Assembly: GCA_947311845.1 (NCBI GenBank)
Contig: CAMZMU010000052.1
Location: forward strand, 135,586,919-135,650,918
From: Poa pratensis
Lineage: Eukaryota; Streptophyta; Magnoliopsida; Poales; Poaceae
Direction: 5' to 3'
DNA length: 64,000 nucleotides
This document shows positions 56,971-64,000 of the stretch, one piece after another. The position numbers and the translations under genes are program-made. The stretch's first letter is position 1. The number at the start of each line of letters is the position of its first letter. A model generated the notes under the pieces. That model was not told the DNA's origin, made no database searches, and saw only the letters and a list, made by a program, of their open reading frames with translations.

Positions 56971-59900
56971 TCTATCTATATTATATACTAAAACCAAAAT
57001 GAGTTAGTTTTTCGAGGCACCACGTTAATCCACATCACCATAATTATTTAAGCAGTTGGATCTGTAATTAATGGGTGAGATTTAAAGAGAGATAGAATTG
57101 AGATATTCACGTACGTAACACCAACACGTTACACGTTACATTATATACGTGAGAAAATTTGCTAAGAAAATAAATTTACGTACAACACCGGGTACAAGTG
57201 TCCCGCAAAAAAGAAAGACTCGCGCTAGCTATAGCCTGGACCAAGAAAGGATCGTGCGTCACACCACCAGCGCTCCATCCCTTTTCACGTGCTCTTGAAT
57301 CGTTTTATTCTAGAGCATATATCTAGCTGATTGATGGATTAAAAGCATGCATCTGCTCTTGAATTCCTAGGGCTAGGAGCTTGCGTGCTTCCGTGGTTTC
57401 ATCAATATCTTGATCGGTTAATTGTTTTATAGCGGTCTGCGGGTTTTTTTACATAAAAATATATTCATGTACTTATACATGTTTTTCTTACAAAATAACG
57501 CGGTTGATAGTCTCTGGCGATCGTCGGTTAGAAAACGGATTCCACTCAGTTTTATTCTCATTTTGTTCTACGTACTCTTGAATCTTGGTTAATCAAACGT
57601 GCTTTTCAAAGCTCCCTAAGTCGGTCATTGTTCTAGGTCAAATTCTTAGTGCTAATGGATTGGTTTAAGTTGGAAACATCATCACAATTTGATCTAATGC
57701 ACATGAGGATTGTAAATTTTATTTGGAGAGTAACAAATACACATGCATGTATGTTACTGGTCGACATTTTTTCTCAATGAATAAATATTACTACATATAT
57801 AATACGACACACTAATGAGCGTTACATGACACTTTTAGTCACCGAGCAACAAGATTTAAAGCGTTTGTTCTGTTTAGGGGAACTTAAAATCGCCAGAAAT
57901 AAACACATCGTGCAAAGCACCCCGTGTCTCTTTAGGTAACAAGGTGGAGAGCGATACACCACACAATCTGTTTAGCAACATTTAGATAATATAGATAAAA
58001 GATAATACATGTATTTGTACATACACCGCGTTAGTACGGAACTATGGACACCTGAAAAAACAGCAACCCCTCCAAGATTTTGTGCGCCAACTCAATAACA
58101 TCAACACAATGTTGTTGTCACATAGTGGACAAAAGCTAAGTGGATTATTACAAATTTTGTGCACTGGCTCGACAACATCGACACAACAATTTTCTTCATT
58201 TTTGTAATGATGAAATTGGAAGGGAGAAGTAGAATATAACTCAAGGAGGGAGTTGGTTATGTATAAGAAAAATGACATGCCTTGCATTATCCATTTATAC
58301 ATGTTAATTAATATTGCGAGAGCAACAAATGATAAGTATATTCTTCACGGTATTTTCTGGAGGGACACTATGCCATGGAGGTGCATCAATCGAGTTGTAG
58401 GTATGTGAGACGTTTACATTTTATTATTAGACTTTCTTGGCGTATATTTTTTGTTATATGATTAGAAATCCTTATAATTCCATTCTTTTTAACGAGTATA
58501 ACAACACAAAGCATTTAATAACTCAATAGAATCAAACATTAAATAAGTGGATGGAACTATATAATTCAATTCATGTATTCATGTAAGATGGAACAAAAAA
58601 AATGCCAAGTGTGTACAAACAACAAAGTGAAGATCGAGATAACGTGCAAAGATTTTACTCTGATCTTGCAGGAGTAGATAAAATACTTTATCAAAATAGA
58701 CGACCTTGCAGTCGAACTTCTCTAGCCTTGACTAGCGTTCACACTAAATGGATACATGACAACACCATATAGAATTTACCCTGATCATAAATATACTCTA
58801 GATGATTGGAAAGGCAACTTGGTGAGAATCAATTGAGGAGTACACAAGGACCGATTATTTCCATAATTGAAGGCTTATAGGATACAAATGATAATTTTGT
58901 TCAAACTATGTTTGTTTCTTTATGATATTGCAATCAAGAGTATCCGATGTGGCCCAACCTCACATAGCCGATAGGATGAGGTAGGAAGGTTTTCTCTTTA
59001 TAGCCATATGAGTTAGAACAAAAAGGAAAATAAATTTTCTGTATCAATATTGACTTTGTTCTAGATGACACTATGTTTCATAATTCATATCACGTTATAA
59101 CCTCTAGAGTCGAATGGAATAGAAAGATCAACCACATGAATGATTTGTAGATATACATCGTAGAAATGCTAATACCAACAAACATGTTTTTTTTTGTTGG
59201 AATAGCCCATCCATAACTTATATATATCCTCTTCCATATCAACAACATAGATCAGTATCATTTCTTTCTATATTAAAATTTTAGTTCATAGTGATTTTTC
59301 GTATGGATATTATTTGTTCTCCAGGATTAGAAATCTTAGGGAATTTCTTTCCTAATTTAAATCAAAATTTCTTTGAGTATGTCCTTTTAAGAAATATCTA
59401 TATATCATGTCTCATGTTTTTTTTATGCCCTTTATTAAGATGTAATAAAATGCACTTTTAATCATTATGATTTTGAGCAGACACGTTGACCAAGCAATCA
59501 AATTAGTGACGGTTAAAATGCTTAAAATCATGTCACATGTGCTGTCGTAGCCATGTTGAGTGACACGAGAAATCTAAGTGAGCGGGAGAATAGATTAATC
59601 CAGCTGAAGTGTAGGATATATTCTATCTGAGGAGAGAGTGAAATAAAATAGATGAAAACACAACACTATCTAAAATTTTCTAGCATTTGTAGTGAATATA
59701 GAAGTGTATTTTTTACATGCATATATGAAGGTCAATTAATCTTGAAACACTAATCAGAAATTTTGGAATGTGTGACATGGTATTATTTATGGAATTTTCA
59801 TAGTAATTACTCTTCATGCATTAAAATGATTCAGTATTTCTCTCACATATGATGTTCCACCACAAATAAGTTTTGTGGCAGCTAGAAAGACTATTGACTT

Positions 59901-60004
59901 ATAATTTCATGTTTCCATTATCTATGATACAATAAATTTATCTCACGAGTGGACTCGATACTCTAAAGACGTTGCCCTCGCATTTGCGAGGGCCACCTTG
60001 CTAG
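56971..60004 (+). mobile_element. Non-autonomous Helitron with matching empty site
   Basis: Begins TCTATCTATATTATATACTA after A (56970) and ends with the hairpin GCCCTCGCATTTGCGAGGGC (59974-59993), CACCTTG and CTAG (60001-60004), followed by T. Removing it joins TGACA to TTGTCTAAATAAC, exactly the uninterrupted sequence found in arm A at 34221-34238. Length 3034 bp; AT-rich, no Rep/helicase frame. Same family as 28824-31388. Confidence 0.96.
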
Positions 60005-60168
60005 TTGTCTAAATAACTGAAAGTTATTTTGGGAAGACTTTCGAAGTGAAAAGGATGGCCAGTTGCGTTAATGGATGGGTGAGTTTTGTTGCTATAGAGT
60101 GAAATCGATGGGTGGACACATGGAAGCCTCAAACTGTTTGCCTTTTTTAGGCAACGAAGTCTCAACTT

Positions 60169-60750
60169 GTTTTTTTAGGGAAACCTTGCTAAACTTTATT
60201 GCAGAATAATGTTCATAGGTACATTGACAATTTCGTGGGGGGTCCTAAGCCAAACTTGGCGACCAAAACCCAACTACAAAGAAAACATAGCAAGATTATG
60301 AGGTTCGAAGTTATTCATTCACAACTCGAATAGAAAGACGGATCTCTGGAAAGATGATGCTCTAGCAGCTATCTCCTTAACAACTGGACTATACTTCCCT
60401 AAGGTTCCAGTGCTGATATCATCGAATACCTATTGAATTGATATACTAGCTAGTTATCGAAAAGTCTGAATTGGTGGAAACGGCTAGACTTTATATTTTA
60501 ACACTCACTCTCACGTTTAGACTGGACAAACGATAAGACCTTTAGAGGGGGATAGATGGGAGGCCGTTTTGTATTAATAGCGCGTTAGCCGGGGATTGAA
60601 CTTGAGACTACTCGGCTCTGATACCATATTAAATTGATGTACTATCCAATTATTACAAAAAGTTCAAACTAGTTGAAAGGGATAGGCTTTATATTTTAAC
60701 AATACTTGCATCCGGATAATTACCCTTGTCGTGCGTATTTTATATTTTCA
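60169..60750 (-). pseudogene. LINE 3' remnant with RNase H-like C terminus
   Basis: Starts on the plus strand with a T run (3' poly(A) on the minus strand). The minus strand reads fragments such as VVKEIAARASSFQRSVFLFE, then EPHNLAMFSL and VWLRTPHEIVNVPMNI, the usual end of the RNase H domain of plant L1 elements, with a stop inside. It is split by a TRIM element at 60431-60701. The left limit of the element on the minus strand (near 60750) is approximate. Confidence 0.65.
60431..60701 (-). mobile_element. TRIM/SMART-type miniature LTR retrotransposon
   Basis: Only 271 bp. On the minus strand: LTR of 75 bp (60627-60701, TGTTAAAATATAAAGCC…), immediately followed by the primer site TGGTATCAGAGC (complement of 60615-60626), about 110 bp of non-coding sequence, a purine tract GTGAGAGTGAG, and a second LTR of 73 bp (60431-60503). 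Flanks ATACC (60426-60430) and ATACT (60702-60706) form a 5-bp target duplication with one mismatch. No coding capacity. It is one of the smallest structurally complete LTR element types. Confidence 0.88.
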
Positions 60751-62702
60751 TGACCCGCCCTAGGCAGCAACCATTGAGCCTAGCTAGTCAGAGCCTGCCT
60801 GTGCGTCGACGGGTGAAGCTGCTGATAAGGGGGTGTCCAATCCACGAGACCACAAAGCTCCTATAGAAATGATTCAATAAACGAGAGTGCCGACAAAGGG
60901 CTTTTGTTTAAACGCAAACCACTATATTAAGCTAGGAAGCCGACAAAGGGTTTTGAAACAAATTTTCATGTATGACCAACTTATGAAGCCGGTTTTCATT
61001 ATGTAGCAGTTTGGGCCGATTTATAGGGAAGATGGGTTAGTGTAAGGATGGCAAAATGGCCCAAACTTGTAAGGCCGTGTCCGATCTGTATGGCACTGAC
61101 TAGTACACGCCGTATGGTACAATACCCATAACTCACTTTTGTTTGTTGCGAAACAATACCCATCCTTGATGTGTCCTTTGTTTGGCATTTCACGGTATGC
61201 TACATATTCTATGCCCTCAAGCAAGGCGATCCTTCTCTGTTTAATCTTGTAGTCAATATCTTCCATAAGATATTTGAAAAGGTTGCTCAATAAAATAATA
61301 TCTCACATCTTAGGGTGTGTCCAGTCGTATCAGTACCTTAGAATATGCCGATGATACCATCATTTCGCTTTACAAAAACAAGCGCAAGAAGGGATATTTA
61401 AAATTGTTTGAGTCTGTAAGAAAATCGAAAAGAACTAGAGTTGCCAAGATATTACCATGTGATCTTCTATACCACTAGCTTCCGATCTTATTGGGGGCGG
61501 ACTGCTAAGGGTTTTCCCTTTTCTTATGGTTTTCAATTGCCATTTCCCTTTTCTTCAAACTTTACTAATTTTCTATTATCTGTTTAATTTTATTTATTCC
61601 GTACATTTGTTCTTTATATTTATTTTTATGATTATTGTTTGCAATAGGTGAGGCTTTTTTAATACGCACATGATTTTTTTTATTTAGGCATATATGGACT
61701 TTTTTATACTATTGATATTTTCTCTTATATATGGAAACAATGCTTTAACACATGAACATTTATTTAGATATATAAGTGTACTTACTTAGATTCATGTGAA
61801 CACTTTTTTCTACAACACACACTTTTCAGTAGGGTATTAAAAAATATATTTTTTTACCTTGCTTGAGCTCTATTTTCTGTCCACACTAGCACAAAAACCT
61901 ACAAAAAAACTACTATTAATTTTAGAAAATTTGATTACTACTGCATTTTACTTGCAAACCTAATAAATCAATAAAAACCCCGATCGTTCATATATTTTGA
62001 GCCAGGCGGGGCTTTAAATTTTAGGTCAGCCTTTTCCCGTCCCGGGAAATTCCGGGGTCATGTTGAGCACCGAAAGTGATTCAAAGGAACACGTGACCAA
62101 ATAGATCCCCACCCAAGTCGGGTCGCGGCGACCAGAAGACTAGCGGCCAACCTGCCCTAGGGACAATTTGTAGGATCGCGACTTCTGACGGCAAATGGCC
62201 AACAGTAGCACGTACCTGCAGCGAAATCAGGATCACAGAGTCACACTGCAGCTCGTTTCTCTCACCCGCTCCGGTTCAGGCTCAAGACACGCTGATTGCA
62301 CGTCGCTGTGACCCGCGGGCACTTGGCCACTGGTGCTCAACAGCACAACAGCTTTGCACACCTACAGACTACAGTGCATCAGGGAGTGCTCTGAACAAGT
62401 TCAGCTCGAGTTTCTGTCTGGGGGGCTTTGCTTCAGAAGCTGAAAAGGGCCGCCAGTTCGTAGGAGACGCCCCTCCTACACTCAAAGCGCCGAGCTGTTG
62501 TTTGTGTTAAGCAAAGCGAGGCACGTGAGCCATCCAACGAGTGAGGTTGAGGGAAGCATAAAAAAGAATAAAATAGTACAATTTGGTAACCATAAGAACT
62601 GCAGAAAGTCCCCAAGTATCAGCAGCGTAGCGTAGACACGCTTGTACTTCATCACCAGACCGGGCGTGTATATACATTGCCTCGATCGTGTAGTCTAGGA
62701 GG
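60751..62702. other. Intergenic region and upstream region of the small gene
   Basis: No gene recognised in the AT-rich part to about 62000. From 62000 the sequence becomes GC-richer and likely contains the promoter of the gene at 62703. GTGTATATACAT (62666-62677) could be its TATA box, which would give a very short leader. Confidence 0.45.
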
Positions 62703-63026
62703 ATGCAGCGGCAGCTGAGCTCACCGGAGATGCCCATTTTCCCGGCGGAGGAGCAGGAGCCCGACCTGGAGGCGAAGCCAGCGAAGGCGCCGGCCGTGAT
62801 GATGGACCGGTCCATCCACCTCATACCGCTGCTCACCGTGCTCTGCTTCGTCGTCCTCTTCCTCTGCTCCCACGCCCCCTCTGCTTCTGGTAGGCGAGCA
62901 CGTGTGTATATAGCAACCGTCCTGGTACTGTTGTGTTCTTTGGTTTTTGAGGTATGCGCTTTGCTGTCAGATATGGCGAGCTTCGGTGGGAAGGCTGCTG
63001 GGAACCGGAAGCCCAAGTTGCTCTGA
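62703..63026 (+). CDS. Small single-pass membrane protein of unknown function
   Basis: Two exons, 62703-62889 and 62971-63026, with a GT-AG intron (donor CTG/GTAGGC, acceptor CTGTCAG), encode 80 residues. The N-terminal 35 residues are polar and acidic; residues about 38-57 (SIHLIPLLTVLCFVVLFLCS) form one hydrophobic membrane segment; the short C-terminal tail is DMASFGGKAAGNRKPKLL, basic at the end. Reading through the intron also stays open and would give 107 residues, but the strong splice sites and the better fit of the joined SASD-MASFGG tail favour splicing. I recall similar short plant proteins with an IHLIPLLTVLCFLVL-type segment, but no function is known to me. A downstream ATG (MMDRS, residue 33) is an alternative start. 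Confidence 0.65.
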   Translation: MQRQLSSPEMPIFPAEEQEPDLEAKPAKAPAVMMDRSIHLIPLLTVLCFVVLFLCSHAPSASGRRARVYIATVLVLLCSLVFEVCALLSDMASFGGKAAGNRKPKLL

Positions 63027-64000
63027 TGGGAAGAGCTGATCGTGAGAAGAGCAGAAGAAGTGATATGACAAAGAAAAAGTGTGAACGTTTTCTGTTTTCG
63101 TTCTTGATCTCGGTTGTGAAGGAAATACAAGCCTGTAGGAACTCCAAAGAGCATATAAAGTGCAGGTGCAGCTGTAATGGCTACTGCATGATCGTGTGGT
63201 CACTCCTGTTTTGTGGCCATCTTGGGCGTCCATGATTATCTAGTGAACATAACCTCTGTTCAGTTCTTCGTTTAAGGTGTACAAATCGGTGGAATAGTTG
63301 CGGCGTACAGTCATCCTTGTCAAATATCAGTATCTGATGCTGTACGGTACTGCCGTGGCTCAGCTTCCAGTCATATCTTAGGTTCATAGCAGCACTCAAC
63401 ATACATCAAATAAAAATAACGAAAACATGAAGAAAACAGGCATGCCAAGCAAGTGAATTAAAGAACTATAAGCATTAGGCACAGAACCGAATTATCAGTT
63501 TTCAGACAATCAAGAAACCAAGAAGGTTCATGCAGGCAGCAGGAAAACAAACATGGTTTTCGAGTTTCCGCATTTCATGTATACGATTTTGGCTACACGA
63601 CATATTTGACTAATATATACAATAAAAGTACTCGTATTAACGGCGCAGATATAAATTCAGAAATTAGGCCATAAGAAAAATTGTCCAGCGTCCAACCCAA
63701 TGAGTATCAGAGATACAGATACATGGTATATCCACAGAGAAGCCAAGGTCATACACATAATTTGAGACAACTAATTTGACACTGAAGTGCATAATAATAG
63801 TGTTTCATTAATTAAAACAGCTGCTGTAAATTGCAAACTCTTTAGGTCCCAATAAATTTCAACCTTCAAACAGGTGAATTGAATACTGCAATCGCAACAC
63901 TACAGCCTGAATTCAACAACAATTTCATGTCTATTTACAACCATGTATCAACCAGATCACAGAATCAAGCCCTGAGCAGGTTCAGGTTTTTTAGGAGCAG
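63027..64000. other. 3' flank, no gene recognised
   Basis: Contains the 3' UTR of the small gene and then AT-rich sequence. Open frames on the minus strand at 62833-63402 overlap the gene and its flank and show no protein features. Confidence 0.45.

Larger units (their letters stand above)
40632..60168 (+). repeat. Segmental duplication, arm B
   Basis: Same order and orientation as arm A (see that entry for block pairs). The left edge is inside MYB exon 3; the right edge is where a LINE remnant starts at about 60169, and in arm A homology ends near 34415. Confidence 0.88.

Noticed and set aside
61999..62070. CCCGGGAAATTCCGGGG as an operator-like palindrome
   Set aside because: A single short palindrome without context; nothing links it to regulation of the gene 650 bp away.

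Overview
The window looks like a stretch of a grass (Poaceae, probably Pooideae) nuclear chromosome. The reasons are intron-containing plant genes with canonical GT-AG junctions, an R2R3-MYB that closely resembles maize Zm1, and dense grass-type transposons: Helitrons ending in a hairpin plus CTAG, CACTA, hAT, PIF/Harbinger and Tourist MITEs, a tRNA-derived SINE with a poly(T) tail, L1-type LINEs and a TRIM/SMART-type mini LTR element. The species cannot be fixed from the sequence alone. Only three loci look like working protein genes: two MYB genes on the minus strand (10319-11510 and 40615-41687) and one small membrane-protein gene on the plus strand (62703-63026).

Layout. 1-9878 is the 3' part of a plus-strand Helitron carrying a GC-rich start, a long AT-rich stretch and the exons of a decayed multi-exon gene. 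From about 10457 to 34415 lies arm A of a segmental duplication; arm B is about 40632-60168, in the same orientation. Each arm starts inside exon 3 of the MYB gene and then runs through its promoter and upstream DNA. The arm-B breakpoint removes the last part of the MYB reading frame, so MYB copy 2 ends about 40 residues early with a few new codons. The arms have since collected different insertions. Arm A has a truncated retroelement at 15216, a 69-bp perfect inverted repeat at 16069-16433, a SINE at 18628, a CACTA at 19114-22129, a hAT at 22280-26301 split by a 3.36-kb solo LTR, a minus-strand Helitron at 28824-31388 and a poly(A) retroelement at 31875-32659. Arm B has Helitrons at 45535-46392, from 47169, and at 56971-60004, a PIF/Harbinger ORF1 pseudogene (50129-51895) and a LINE inserted in an older LINE (52508-54709). 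A Tourist-like MITE (13964 / 43754) is shared by both arms and so predates the duplication.

The spacer 34473-40392 is made of LTR-element pieces, a PIF/Harbinger end and a MITE. After arm B come a LINE RNase H remnant carrying a 271-bp TRIM element, a spacer, and the small membrane-protein gene.

The cleanest evolutionary evidence is the empty-site/filled-site pair for the 56971-60004 Helitron, whose unoccupied target survives in arm A at 34225/34226. The perfect inverted repeat at 16069-16433, the 5S-rRNA-like segment inside the CACTA element, and a promoter-and-leader module present in three to four copies are the observations most worth following up. No obvious new multi-gene system was found.
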